A DNA stretch of 42,371 nucleotides from assembly GCA_026417495.1 (NCBI GenBank), contig JAOADD010000064.1, forward strand, positions 1-42,371. Reading direction: 5' to 3'. The notes under the pieces are model-generated. The model was not told where the DNA came from, did no database searches, and was given only the letters and a program-made list of their open reading frames with translations. Each line of letters opens with the position of its first letter. Position 1 is the stretch's first letter. A program made the translations under genes and the position numbers. Positions 21,231-30,103 of the stretch are shown here, piece after piece. This stretch comes from Ignavibacteria bacterium (GTDB lineage Bacteria > Bacteroidota > Ignavibacteria > Tepidaquicellales > Tepidaquicellaceae).

Positions 21231-21821
21231 TTATTTCAACGCTTCAAATACCTGAACCTGTAAAGTTAAATTTTTCCATTCGTCTGATGGTAGACCTGCT
21301 TTTCGGCATAAAGATGAAATAAATTCTTCTGGACTTGTGAAATGCTCCCATACTTGTGGCAAATATACGGCAGTGAAGAAAGATTTCTTTATAATTACTC
21401 CCTTACCCTTTATTTGACTTAATAAATCTTTTGAAGATTTATACTTTATTTCTTTTGGTTCAGAGAGAACTGTAACTTCATATGTTAAATTTTTCAATTC
21501 ATCCTTTGTAACAGGATAAAACCTTGGATCACGAACTGCAGCACCAACAGCATTTTCAATTATTGATTTATATAATGGATTATGTGGAATAATTGTTCCT
21601 ATACAACCGCGTAACTCACCATTCTTTCTAATTGTAACAAAACATGCATGCCACTGTTTTAGCTTTTCAGGAATTTCAGAGATGTTATACTCTTGCATTA
21701 TAAAATCATCACTGCCTAAATTATATTCTCCATCACTTGCTCTACCCGTTAGTACAAATTGTTCTACAGCATTGCGTGCGATAGATTTCATTAATTGTTG
21801 TTCTTCCTTTGTGAAGTACAT
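21231..21821 (-). CDS. AmmeMemoRadiSam system protein A (AMMECR1 domain)
   Basis: The 196-residue protein is a single AMMECR1 domain. The hallmark ELRGCIGTI motif is near residue 75. NAVGAAVRDPRFYPVT and the ITVLSEP-like YEVTVLSEPKEI strand follow. QVWEHFTSPEEFISSLCRKAG, the usual C-terminal signature, is also present. It is the last gene of the four-gene - strand operon with the MEMO1-like and radical SAM proteins. The human homologue is linked to Alport syndrome with mental retardation. The biochemical role in bacteria is not established to my knowledge; a joint oxidative or radical reaction is inferred from co-occurrence. Confidence 0.9.
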   Translation of the reverse strand: MYFTKEEQQLMKSIARNAVEQFVLTGRASDGEYNLGSDDFIMQEYNISEIPEKLKQWHACFVTIRKNGELRGCIGTIIPHNPLYKSIIENAVGAAVRDPRFYPVTKDELKNLTYEVTVLSEPKEIKYKSSKDLLSQIKGKGVIIKKSFFTAVYLPQVWEHFTSPEEFISSLCRKAGLPSDEWKNLTLQVQVFEALK

Positions 21822-21846
21822 TGGTTAAGTAGAAGTTTATGGAATT

Positions 21847-22620
21847 TTAGTAAAATATTATTGAAGCATAGCCTACAACTCTGTTCTTATCACCAGAAAT
21901 ATCTCCACTGTTTTTATATATTAATAATTCTGGTGTCCACTTAAGAATTTTACAAATATTAATTAGAGTCATTACTGCATAAGGAGAATCTATTTCAAGT
22001 TCAGGGACAGAACTTTCATCTAAAGAAATAATTGTATCAATGGTTTTTTTATCAAGCTTTATAGCTTCATTATAAGTATAAAAATGGCTCAGGTCTACAG
22101 ATACTACAACTACTGTATTTTTATCGATATAACTTATCAATTTATTAGCAAGCCATTTTGAGTCAACATCCCCAACAAGAAGAGGAACTATTTCGAAATC
22201 CTTTAAACAATATTTTAAAAACGGTAGTTCAATTTCAATTGAATGTTCATACGTATCTGCTTCAGGAACAAACTCTGCAATTCCTTTTGAAATTAAATCT
22301 TTTACATCATTGCTAACCTTTATGTTTCCTAATGGTGTTTCTAGATATTCGTAGTCAAGAGCACATACCCCCTTCATATAATAATGGTGCATCGTTCCCA
22401 TTATAATAATCTTTTTTGTGACAGCAGGAAGTTGTTTAAAGGAATATGCGGCAACCTGTCCAGAATACATATAACCAGCATGAGGTACTATCACTGCTTT
22501 AACGGTTTTTCCCAAATATTTTACATTTTTGAGATATAATCTCAATTCTTCTTGTAATTCGTAAGGATCTCTTTCATACCAACTTCCAGCGCAGATTGCT
22601 TTTCTTATACTACTTTTCAT
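21847..22620 (-). CDS. AmmeMemoRadiSam system protein B (MEMO1-like)
   Basis: MEMO1 proteins share the fold of class III extradiol dioxygenases. Visible family features in the 257-residue product are IVPHAGYMYSGQVAAY with metal-ligand His47, GTMHHYYMKGV with His78/79, the EHSIEIELPFLKY motif and VDLSHFYTYNEA. The third metal position should lie near the C-terminus (NRVVGYASIIFY). It is 20 bp downstream of the radical SAM gene and 25 bp upstream of the AMMECR1 gene. Metal-dependent redox chemistry is likely; the substrate is unknown. Confidence 0.9.
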   Translation of the reverse strand: MKSSIRKAICAGSWYERDPYELQEELRLYLKNVKYLGKTVKAVIVPHAGYMYSGQVAAYSFKQLPAVTKKIIIMGTMHHYYMKGVCALDYEYLETPLGNIKVSNDVKDLISKGIAEFVPEADTYEHSIEIELPFLKYCLKDFEIVPLLVGDVDSKWLANKLISYIDKNTVVVVSVDLSHFYTYNEAIKLDKKTIDTIISLDESSVPELEIDSPYAVMTLINICKILKWTPELLIYKNSGDISGDKNRVVGYASIIFY

Positions 22621-22640
22621 ATTTTATAATGTGTTTAAAA

Positions 22641-23528
22641 TTAAACATTGCCTAAATAAACATTTTTAAGTTGTAACTTTGCAATATCATAAAAATCTTT
22701 CATAAGTTTATATGGTGTTGGTTTAAAGTATAATTTATAATGCGGAAAAGCTCTAGAAATGTGAAGTACAATGTTCTCATCAAGCGATTTTAAAAATTTA
22801 CACATTTCTAGAAATTCTTGTTTGTTATCGTTGAAATTTTCTATTAAAAGAAAAGTAACCTCAATATGTTTTTTTTCTTCTACTATAATTTTTATTGTGT
22901 TTTTAGTTGTTTCTAAGTTTCCATTGCAAATTCTTTTATAAAAATTTTCATTGAATGCTTTTAAATCTATATTAAAAGCGTCAATATATGGGAGTAAATT
23001 TCTAAGAGGCGCTTCGTTAATTTGACCATTTGAAACAACCACAGTTTTGATTTCATGCCCATCTTCAGGATTTTTGCAAAGTTTTGCTATATCCATCATA
23101 TACTCATAAAATATTGTAGGTTCATTATATGTGAAAGCAAGAAATTCTAACTCGTAGTGCTTGCACATTTTTACCACTTCCGCAGGAGTAAAGTATCTAA
23201 TTTCTTCTAGAGTTTCCAGATCTTCTGTTGGGTCAAATTGACTTATATCATAGTTTTGACAGAATCTACAACTTAAATTGCAACCAAATGTACCAATTGA
23301 AAATATTTTTGAACCTGGATAAAAATGGTACAAAGGTTTTTTCTCAATTGGATCTATATGTATTGCAATTGGTCTTCCATAGACAAGAGAAATAAGTTTA
23401 CCACCAATATTTTTTCTAACCCCACAAGTTCCAGTTTTGCCATCAACAATTACACACTCCTTTGGGCACAGTAAGCACTTTACCCTTCCTACTTCATCTA
23501 ATTTATTATAGTAACTTGCTTCTTGCAT
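22641..23528 (-). CDS. AmmeMemoRadiSam system radical SAM enzyme
   Basis: The 295-residue protein carries the SAM-cluster motif Cys83-x3-Cys87-x2-Cys90 (GCNLSCRFCQN). An extra N-terminal cysteine group (Cys18, 21, 25 and 35, in CLLCPKEC and GTCGVR) suggests a second metal site. FTYNEPTIFYEY, the TVVVSNG strand and IDAFNIDLKAF are typical of this pyruvate-formate-lyase-activase-like subfamily. Related radical SAM proteins form glycyl radicals, but no glycyl radical enzyme is nearby. It is the second gene of the operon. Confidence 0.92.
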   Translation of the reverse strand: MQEASYYNKLDEVGRVKCLLCPKECVIVDGKTGTCGVRKNIGGKLISLVYGRPIAIHIDPIEKKPLYHFYPGSKIFSIGTFGCNLSCRFCQNYDISQFDPTEDLETLEEIRYFTPAEVVKMCKHYELEFLAFTYNEPTIFYEYMMDIAKLCKNPEDGHEIKTVVVSNGQINEAPLRNLLPYIDAFNIDLKAFNENFYKRICNGNLETTKNTIKIIVEEKKHIEVTFLLIENFNDNKQEFLEMCKFLKSLDENIVLHISRAFPHYKLYFKPTPYKLMKDFYDIAKLQLKNVYLGNV

Positions 23529-23543
23529 TTTACTTTATATAAA

Positions 23544-24482
23544 TTAAAACTTTAATTTGAAACCTTGTTCATAAACATTACTTTCCGTGATTAATTTTGT
23601 TATAAACTCGTTTGGAATACTTTCAAAATAATAGTTTTCTATATTAAATTTATGAACGGAAGCTCCTGAAATAATTTCAGAAATTGGTTTTTTATTTTCA
23701 GGCCTAATATAATCTGTAGAAGAAATTTTTCTACTGTCAGTAATTACATAGAAAGGAATTTTAAAGGTTCTACAACCAATTGCAATTGCTTCAGTTCCAA
23801 CCTTGTTTATAAAATAATCAGGATACACACTATCACACCCCATTAACACAAAGTCAACTTTTGCCAGATATTTTATTGCAGCAGCATCTATAATGTATGT
23901 TACTTTAAACCCAAGAGAGGAAATATAATCTGCTTGAACTCTACCTTCGCATTTAGGTCTAGATTCTGTTTGTATTATCTCTACAGGAATAGACTGAGTT
24001 CTAATGTAGTTAAACAAATGCCTAACAGTACTGCTATTACTATGAAGAAGAACGGTCTTATCTGCAAAATCAATATTTCTTAAAGTATTAACAGCAATTC
24101 TGTCATTAACGCTAATCCATGTTTTAATATAGTTTTCTACTCTTTGTAAAAGGAAGTCCTTTAAAGAAATTTTAAAGTCAAATCCATGCTTTTTGGAATC
24201 AATTAACTTAGTAAAGTAAGAATCACAAGCATTCATTATTTCTAAATTAAAATGGCGCAGTAGAGCAAACTGATTATGCGATTCTAATAGTCCTCTAAAA
24301 TCATATTTTATTATTTTGAATAATGCTTCATCAGATAAAGAGTCCAAGTCTTTAGAATTAGATAGAAAATCTTTAAACAAAACCAGAAAGTCATTTAACA
24401 CTTTTTGAGAACCTGAATATTTATCTTTTTTGATTAATTTTAATTCCTCATGGAATTCATTTATGCTATTAATACCTTTCAT
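23544..24482 (-). CDS. eIF2B-alpha/MtnA-superfamily protein
   Basis: The C-terminal two thirds of this 312-residue protein match the IF-2B Rossmann fold: VLLHSNSSTVRHLF (143-156), ETQTESRP-like IQTESRPKCEGR, DFVLMGCDSVYPDYFINKVGT and IPFYVITDSRK. Asp217 corresponds to the catalytic Asp of isomerase members. At the catalytic Cys position of MtnA and ribose-1,5-bisphosphate isomerase there appears to be Ser148. This suggests a regulatory or altered-activity member rather than a standard isomerase. The first 120 residues are helical. It heads the AmmeMemoRadiSam operon, 15 bp upstream of the radical SAM gene. The family call is good; the function is unknown. Confidence 0.78.
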   Translation of the reverse strand: MKGINSINEFHEELKLIKKDKYSGSQKVLNDFLVLFKDFLSNSKDLDSLSDEALFKIIKYDFRGLLESHNQFALLRHFNLEIMNACDSYFTKLIDSKKHGFDFKISLKDFLLQRVENYIKTWISVNDRIAVNTLRNIDFADKTVLLHSNSSTVRHLFNYIRTQSIPVEIIQTESRPKCEGRVQADYISSLGFKVTYIIDAAAIKYLAKVDFVLMGCDSVYPDYFINKVGTEAIAIGCRTFKIPFYVITDSRKISSTDYIRPENKKPISEIISGASVHKFNIENYYFESIPNEFITKLITESNVYEQGFKLKF

Positions 24483-24718
24483 ACTTTAAGATAATAACTT
24501 GGTTTACAAAATACAATTAAATTTTTGCAGTAGAATAAAATATTTAATAATTTTGAATGTATTTTTCTTGAAAGAAAATTTTAGATTGACGAAGAACACC
24601 TTTAAATTAAACTGGACTTTTTAGCGAGAAAGTTTTAAATAGATTCTACCGTTAGGAAATATTAACTTTTATAAAATTAAATAATAAATTATCTTGCAAT
24701 AATTAAAAAAAGTGATTT

Positions 24719-26008
24719 ATGGAAAATAAAAAGCTAATTCTATTAGTTTTTCATTTTTTTATTCTTGTTTCTATTGCTAATTCTCAGAATATTAATTTTG
24801 AAGATTATTTTTTAAATCAAACTCTCCGCATAGATTTAATACACGCTGGAGACTATAATAGTGAAAATTATTTTATGGAGAAGCTTATTAAGGAACCATA
24901 TTGGGGAGGCTCTAAAACAAACCTTTTGGATAAATTCAGGTATGGTGAAAATATTGTTGAAGTATTTGATTTCGAAACAGGAAAAATGATCTACTCGCGT
25001 GGATATGCGACACTATTTCAAGAGTGGAAAGCAACAGAGGAAGCGAAAAAAATTGCAAGAAGTTTTTATGAAACTATTATTATTCCATTCCCTAAGCACA
25101 AGATTAAAGTTGTGATTTCTGGTAGAATGAGAAAAGTAGATTTTACAAAGATGTTTGAAGTAACTATTGACCCCAATGATTATTTTATTCAACCAGCTCA
25201 ACCACCAATTTATAGGGTGAAAAAGATTCTTGAAAACGGTCCTCCAGAAAAGAAAGTTGATATTGTAATTTTAGGTGAAGGATATACAATTAATGAAATT
25301 GAGAAATTAAGAAATGATGCAAACAAAATTAAAGATTATTTTCTTAACTGTTCACCTTTTAAGGAATATAAAGAGAATTTCAATTTCTGGCTTATTGAGT
25401 CAATTTCTGAAGAATCAGGAACAGATGTGCCAGGTAAAGGAATATATAAAAATACTATCCTCAATTCTTCATTCTATACTTTTAACATCGATCGATATCT
25501 TATGACTACAGATATTAAAACAGTGAGAGATCTAGCAGGATATGTTCCATATGACCAAATATTTATTATCGTAAATACTGATAAATATGGTGGGGGAGGC
25601 ATATATAACTATTATTCACTGACCTCAGTTGATAATCCTTATGCTAATTATGTTACTGTACATGAGTTCGGGCATGGATTTGCATCGCTTGCTGATGAGT
25701 ATTATACATCTGAAGTTGCAACCGAAGATTACTATGATTTAAAAATAGAGCCATATGAACCCAATATAACTACCCTTGTTGACTTTAGTAGTAAATGGTT
25801 AAAACTTGTTGAACAAGACACTCCAATTCCGACACCTGCTGAAGATAAATATAAAGATAAAGTTGGTGCCTTTGAAGGTGGGGGGTATGTAGCTAAAGGT
25901 GTATATAGACCTATGATTGACTGTACTATGAAATCAATAAAATATGATTATTTTTGTAAGATATGTTATAATGCGATTGTTGAAATGATAAAATTTTACA
26001 GTGAGTAA
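24719..26008 (+). CDS. Secreted peptidase of the M64 (IgA peptidase) family
   Basis: Zinc metallopeptidase. A signal peptide covers residues 1-21 (cleavage near SIANSQ-N). An N-terminal M64_N-type beta domain spans about 30-160. The catalytic domain follows, starting with KVDIVILGEGYT. The zinc site HEFGH is at 315-319, with the third ligand in SLADEYY (Asp326). The C-terminal MIDCTMKSIKYDYFCKICYNAIVE contains three cysteines, usual for the family. No type IX sorting domain is present. The length is 429 residues. It probably degrades extracellular or periplasmic protein. Despite the family name, immunoglobulin is not an implied substrate. Confidence 0.9.
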   Translation: MENKKLILLVFHFFILVSIANSQNINFEDYFLNQTLRIDLIHAGDYNSENYFMEKLIKEPYWGGSKTNLLDKFRYGENIVEVFDFETGKMIYSRGYATLFQEWKATEEAKKIARSFYETIIIPFPKHKIKVVISGRMRKVDFTKMFEVTIDPNDYFIQPAQPPIYRVKKILENGPPEKKVDIVILGEGYTINEIEKLRNDANKIKDYFLNCSPFKEYKENFNFWLIESISEESGTDVPGKGIYKNTILNSSFYTFNIDRYLMTTDIKTVRDLAGYVPYDQIFIIVNTDKYGGGGIYNYYSLTSVDNPYANYVTVHEFGHGFASLADEYYTSEVATEDYYDLKIEPYEPNITTLVDFSSKWLKLVEQDTPIPTPAEDKYKDKVGAFEGGGYVAKGVYRPMIDCTMKSIKYDYFCKICYNAIVEMIKFYSE

Positions 26009-26098
26009 TTTTTACACAATAATTTATAATTGAAAAATATTTATTTATTTGTTAATTTGAATGTAATAGTTCTTTTCAATTTTATTAAAAACTAGGAA

Positions 26099-26171
26099 GG
26101 ACAGGTAGCTCAGTTGGTAGAGCAATGGACTGAAAATCCATGTGTCGGCGGTTCGATTCCGCCCCTGTCCA
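26099..26171 (+). tRNA. tRNA-Phe (GAA)
   Basis: A full cloverleaf can be folded by eye. Acceptor GGACAGG (26099-26105) pairs with CCTGTCC (26164-26170), with discriminator A. The D arm is AGCTCAGTTGGTAGAGC. The anticodon stem TGGAC/GTCCA-type pairing holds the loop with GAA. The T arm contains GTTCGATTC. CCA is not encoded. Confidence 0.96.
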
Positions 26172-26266
26172 CTTTCTTTTTTATAGAAAACTCTTCACCA
26201 ATTTCCTACAACAAAATTTGCAAGGGAACTTTAACTAAAATATTTTAAGCAAAGTTTAATTTATCA

Positions 26267-26654
26267 TTAGGGTTTTTCTCTTGTCCATAAATTCGTTCCA
26301 AAGTATTCACCCGTCTGAGATTCAAGCGACATTTTGGTTTCTAATTCAATTTTTACTATAAGTTTACCACTTTGCATTATTGAACCTTTTGGTTCATCTA
26401 CCCAAGTTAAAGTTATAATGTCACCATTGATGGTTCCATAAGCAATGTTTGACCAAGTGGGACTTACCTCGTTATCTTCCCCTAAACCAAAAAACCTCAT
26501 TTCCAATTTGACGAATATAATACTTTCCACCCATTGGTTCTGCATTCCATACTCCTTCAATATTGAACCTTGCTGTTATGGGGGGGACAATGTTATCATC
26601 TTGTGAGTACCCCAAATCAATAGAGAAAATGAAGAAAATCGAAATAACCAACAA
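26267..26654 (-). pseudogene. Small exported lipocalin-like protein, frameshifted
   Basis: Two overlapping frames together make one protein. The first, from TTG 26654, encodes a signal peptide (IFFIFSIDLGYSQ), then IEGVWNAEPMGGKYYIRQIGNEVFWF, and stops at a TAA 26472-26474. The second continues in the +1 frame with GLGEDNEVSPTWSNIAYGTINGD and DEPKG, and ends at 26267. The YYIRQIGNEVxWF...WSNxAxGTI pattern belongs to a small family of exported beta-barrel-like proteins. The junction lies at a T6 run on the - strand (26493-26498 on +). No in-frame ATG exists; Lys-rich codons continue upstream of the TTG. Either the gene is decayed or there is a one- or two-base sequence error. Confidence 0.65.
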
Positions 26655-26766
26655 TAATTTTTTTAACTTAATAGTTTTTATATTTTTTATAATGACAAAA
26701 ATTAAATTTTATTTTTAGAAAATTCAGTCAAAATTTGTTTTTCAAATTCAAATTTAACAGTAAATT

Positions 26767-26801
26767 AAAATTGTTTATAGTTAATACTATAAAAACAATT
26801 T
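26767..26801 (-). terminator. Candidate terminator at the end of the PiT gene
   Basis: An inverted repeat overlaps the PiT stop codon. AAAATTGTTTATAGT (26767-26781) pairs with ACTATAAAAACAATTT (26786-26801) apart from a two-base bulge, around a TAAT loop. On the - strand it is followed by a T-rich run. Confidence 0.4.
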
Positions 26802-27776
26802 AATAATGTAATACGCTATTGCAGAACAAAGACCTGATAAAGGAATTGTTAATACCCACGCCCAAATAATTTTTCCTGCAACGCCCCACCTAACAGCAGT
26901 TAATCTTTTTACCATTCCTACCCCCATTACTGCACCAGCAATAGTATGAGTAGTGCTAACTGGTATGCCAGAAATTGCAGTTCCTCCAAGAACAAGGGCA
27001 CCTGCAGTTTCTGCACAAAACCCCCCAACAGGTCTTAAATGTGTTAATCTCATTCCCATTGTTCGAATAACTCTCCACCCTCCCGCAAGAGTACCAAGTC
27101 CTATTGCAGTATGAGAAATAATAACAACCCAAAATGGCACATAAAACTCCTCCCCTAAAAAGCCACTTGTGTATAAAAGAATAGATATGATTCCCATAGT
27201 TTTCTGAGCATCATTAGTTCCATGCCCTAAACTAAAAGCTGCTGATGAAATCAACTGACCATACCTGAAAATTTTATCTACCTTCTTTGCTTTTGTGTTT
27301 CTGAATATCCACATAACAATAATCATAAATAATACACCAAGGATTAACCCAATTATTGGGGAAAGAAAAATGAAAATAACCACTTTTATTATGCCATTTG
27401 GGACTAATGAATCAAATCCTGCTTTAATAATTGCAGCACCTGCTAATCCTCCCACAAGAGAATGAGATACACTAATCGGCAATCCCCATCTTGTACAGGA
27501 ATGAGTCCAAATTATTGCCCCAATTAATGCAGAGAGAACAATATATTGATCTACTACAGAAGTTTCCACAATTCCGCGTCCTATTGTGGTGGCTACTTCG
27601 ACTCCGAAAAAAAATGCAGCAGCGAAATTGAAAAATGCAGCCCACGCAACAGCAAGTTTTGGAGTTAATACACGAGTAGCGACAACAGTTGCAATAGAAT
27701 TTGCAGCATCGTTCATTCCATTAAGAAAATCAAAAACCAATGCGAGAATTATAATAAGTAATGTTAACTGAAACAT
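26787..27776 (-). CDS. PiT family inorganic phosphate transporter
   Basis: Low-affinity phosphate permease driven by an ion gradient, in the inner membrane. The 329-residue protein has about ten hydrophobic segments. Both inverted-repeat signature motifs are present: FLNGMNDAANSIATVVATRV (about 16-35) and SLGHGTNDAQKTMGIISIL (about 181-200). It follows the DUF47 gene by 9 bp on the same strand, the usual pairing for this transporter class. The protein is complete; the stop is TAG. Confidence 0.94.
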   Translation of the reverse strand: MFQLTLLIIILALVFDFLNGMNDAANSIATVVATRVLTPKLAVAWAAFFNFAAAFFFGVEVATTIGRGIVETSVVDQYIVLSALIGAIIWTHSCTRWGLPISVSHSLVGGLAGAAIIKAGFDSLVPNGIIKVVIFIFLSPIIGLILGVLFMIIVMWIFRNTKAKKVDKIFRYGQLISSAAFSLGHGTNDAQKTMGIISILLYTSGFLGEEFYVPFWVVIISHTAIGLGTLAGGWRVIRTMGMRLTHLRPVGGFCAETAGALVLGGTAISGIPVSTTHTIAGAVMGVGMVKRLTAVRWGVAGKIIWAWVLTIPLSGLCSAIAYYIIKLFL

Positions 27777-27785
27777 TAATCAGAA

Positions 27786-28403
27786 TTACCCATTTTTAAT
27801 TAGTATACTTTCCATTACAGTTGCTATTCGTTGGCATCTATCTACAGCTTTTTCTGTTGTTTCGAGGATTTCTTTTTCTTTTATTAGTTCTATAACATCT
27901 TTCTGTTTTTCAAAAAGCTGAGTTAATGCATCTTTAAATACAGAGTCACCTTCTGTTTCTAAATTTTTTATTGCAATGATTTTCGAGTAAGTTTGTTCCC
28001 CTTTTTCAAGAGATTTTATTATATCTAAAATTAACTTTGTTTGTGATAGAAGGATGCCTGAAAGTTGAGGTCCAAAAACTGTGCTCTTTTTAAGTTTATA
28101 AATACACATTCTTCTTGCTATTGCATCTATTGAATCAATTACATCATCAAGAGCATTGGTTAAGTGGTACAGATCTTCTTTGTCGAGAGGAGTAACAAAA
28201 GCCTCATTTAATTTGTTAATAATTGAATGCGCAATTTCGTCACAGTCATTTTCAAGGATGTGTATTTTGGATGCATTTTCTAATAGTATTTCCTTATTAC
28301 TTAATAAATCATGGAGCAATTCAGTTGCTTCGTTTATTTTTTCTGCGAGCTGCGTTAATAGGATATAAAAACTCTGTTTTTTAGGTAGGACTTTTTTGAA
28401 CAT
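27786..28403 (-). CDS. DUF47 (PhoU-like) regulator of the PiT transporter
   Basis: The 205-residue all-helical protein resembles PhoU. It shows the DUF47/TIGR00153 features: DCDEIAHSIINKLNEAFVTPLDKEDLYHLTNALDDVIDSID is spread over residues 48-90 and includes the acidic metal-binding ExxxDxxxH-type patches. Genes of this family usually sit just before pit and are thought to modulate its activity. It starts the two-gene unit DUF47-pit. Confidence 0.9.
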   Translation of the reverse strand: MFKKVLPKKQSFYILLTQLAEKINEATELLHDLLSNKEILLENASKIHILENDCDEIAHSIINKLNEAFVTPLDKEDLYHLTNALDDVIDSIDAIARRMCIYKLKKSTVFGPQLSGILLSQTKLILDIIKSLEKGEQTYSKIIAIKNLETEGDSVFKDALTQLFEKQKDVIELIKEKEILETTEKAVDRCQRIATVMESILIKNG

Positions 28404-28496
28404 AAATGATTTTAGGAGTTAATAAAAATTTAACAAACTTTACAATTTATTAACAAAAAAGAAATGTAATAATTAATCAATTATTAGAAGAGGTTG

Positions 28497-29642
28497 TTAA
28501 TCAATATAAATTCTTTGGACTCTATCAGCAACAGCACAAATAATTTCATACGGGATTGTCTTAGCTTTTTTTGCAAGTATATCGGCACCTATATAATCAC
28601 CATTTTCAGCCCCCATCAAAAGTACATCATCACCTATCTTTACATCAGTCTTAACACCGAGATTTACCATAAGCCAATCCATTGTTATTGCCCCTACAAT
28701 TGGATATAATTTATGATTGATAAACACTTTTCCAGAGTTTGAAAAAATTCTCCAATATCCATCACCGTATCCAATTGGAATAGAACCTATAAAAGTTTTT
28801 TTATCTGTAAAATATGTTCTACCATAAGATATACTTGTATTCGCATCAACCCTCTTTATATATGTGACCTTTGATTTTAAATTCATTATAGGTTTAATAT
28901 TAATTTTATGCTTTACCTCATCAGAGGGATAATAACCATAAAGTATTATTCCTGGCCTTACCATGTCAAAGTATGATTCACGAATATCAAGTATTGCTCC
29001 ACTATTAGCACAGTGTACAATAGGAAATTCCATTCCAGCTTTTTTTAATGCATGAAGTAATTCATTAAATTTATTTAGTTGTTGGCGAGCGAAAGATTTA
29101 TCTTTTGATTCTGAAGTTGCGAAATGGGTAAATATTCCTTCAATTTCAAGATTTTTGAAACTAAATACCTGCTCAACATTTTTAAACGCTCTCTTTACAT
29201 CAAAACCTATTCTTTTCATTCCTGTATCTATTTTTATGTGTACTTTGAACTTTCTGTTTAATTTCTTGCTATAGTAATCTAGAAACCTCGCAGTAGTTAG
29301 TGAAGCTACTGTAGCAATCAAATTGTATTTCAGTAACTTTGAAACATAAGCATATGGCTTTAGTTTTGAATGTATTAAAGTTCCAAACACAAGTATTTTT
29401 GTGTCCTCTAAATGAGTTCTTAACTTAATTGCTTCATCATAATTTGCTACCCCTAAATAATCAACACCAAGAGATACTAATTTCTGACTTATTTCTTTTA
29501 TTCCATGACCATAAGCATTAGCTTTTACAACTGCACATATTTTAATTTTTTTAGATGGATTTCCTTTGTGTAAATGTTTCTTTATTTCATTATAATTGTG
29601 TTCTAACCTTTTTAATGATATTTCAGCTCTGGTAGGATTCAT
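28497..29642 (-). CDS. alr: Alanine racemase
   Basis: PLP enzyme supplying D-alanine for peptidoglycan. PLP lysine Lys40 lies in VVKANAYGHG. The second catalytic Tyr is in SISYGRTYFTDK. IKIDTGMKRIGF and SIPIGYGDGYWR are conserved. The length of 381 residues is normal. The gene is monocistronic or first in its unit, separated from DUF47 by a 93-bp AT-rich gap. Confidence 0.96.
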   Translation of the reverse strand: MNPTRAEISLKRLEHNYNEIKKHLHKGNPSKKIKICAVVKANAYGHGIKEISQKLVSLGVDYLGVANYDEAIKLRTHLEDTKILVFGTLIHSKLKPYAYVSKLLKYNLIATVASLTTARFLDYYSKKLNRKFKVHIKIDTGMKRIGFDVKRAFKNVEQVFSFKNLEIEGIFTHFATSESKDKSFARQQLNKFNELLHALKKAGMEFPIVHCANSGAILDIRESYFDMVRPGIILYGYYPSDEVKHKINIKPIMNLKSKVTYIKRVDANTSISYGRTYFTDKKTFIGSIPIGYGDGYWRIFSNSGKVFINHKLYPIVGAITMDWLMVNLGVKTDVKIGDDVLLMGAENGDYIGADILAKKAKTIPYEIICAVADRVQRIYID

Positions 29643-30103
29643 CTATAAATGTCAAAAAATAATGGAATTAGACCTAATCTTCTATTCAAATTAATAAAAT
29701 TATAATTGGTTAGAATGGTTTTATATTTTCTATAAATGCTATAATATTGAGTTTTGCATTGCAAGTAAGAATGAAATATTCTATAATATTAATAGTGTTC
29801 TTTATTTATTATTGTTTTTAGTTTTATTTGATAAATAGAATCTATGTTGGATATATAGGGTGATATTTAATAATTTATATCAAGAAAAAATTAACATCTC
29901 GGATAAATGACTATTTTTAATGCTATGATTTTAGCATGAAGTTTATTAATTATGGCAAAATACGATTTTATTAAGTTTACTATACATTTAGTAACCTATT
30001 TGTTTTCCCTGTTTTATTTTTCATGAGATAAACAGATTTGGAGGCAAGGAGCCATTAGATTACGCTGAATTTTTAAGTATTTTTAAACCTTGTTTAAAAG
30101 AGT
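29643..30103. other. 461-bp intergenic region, nothing recognised
   Basis: AT-rich gap between the divergent alr and SBBP genes. It must hold both promoters, but no clear promoter, riboswitch or hairpin stands out. The only GC-richer patch is around 30038-30066. Confidence 0.5.

Noticed and set aside
26485-26505. Programmed ribosomal frameshift in the lipocalin-like gene
   Set aside because: The required shift is +1 (or a two-base loss). The T6 run is not in the frame of a -1 slippery heptamer, and this family has no known need for recoding. Mutation or sequence error is simpler.
30000-30100. Riboswitch in the leader of the SBBP gene
   Set aside because: The short GC-richer patch lacks a recognisable aptamer core or paired helices.
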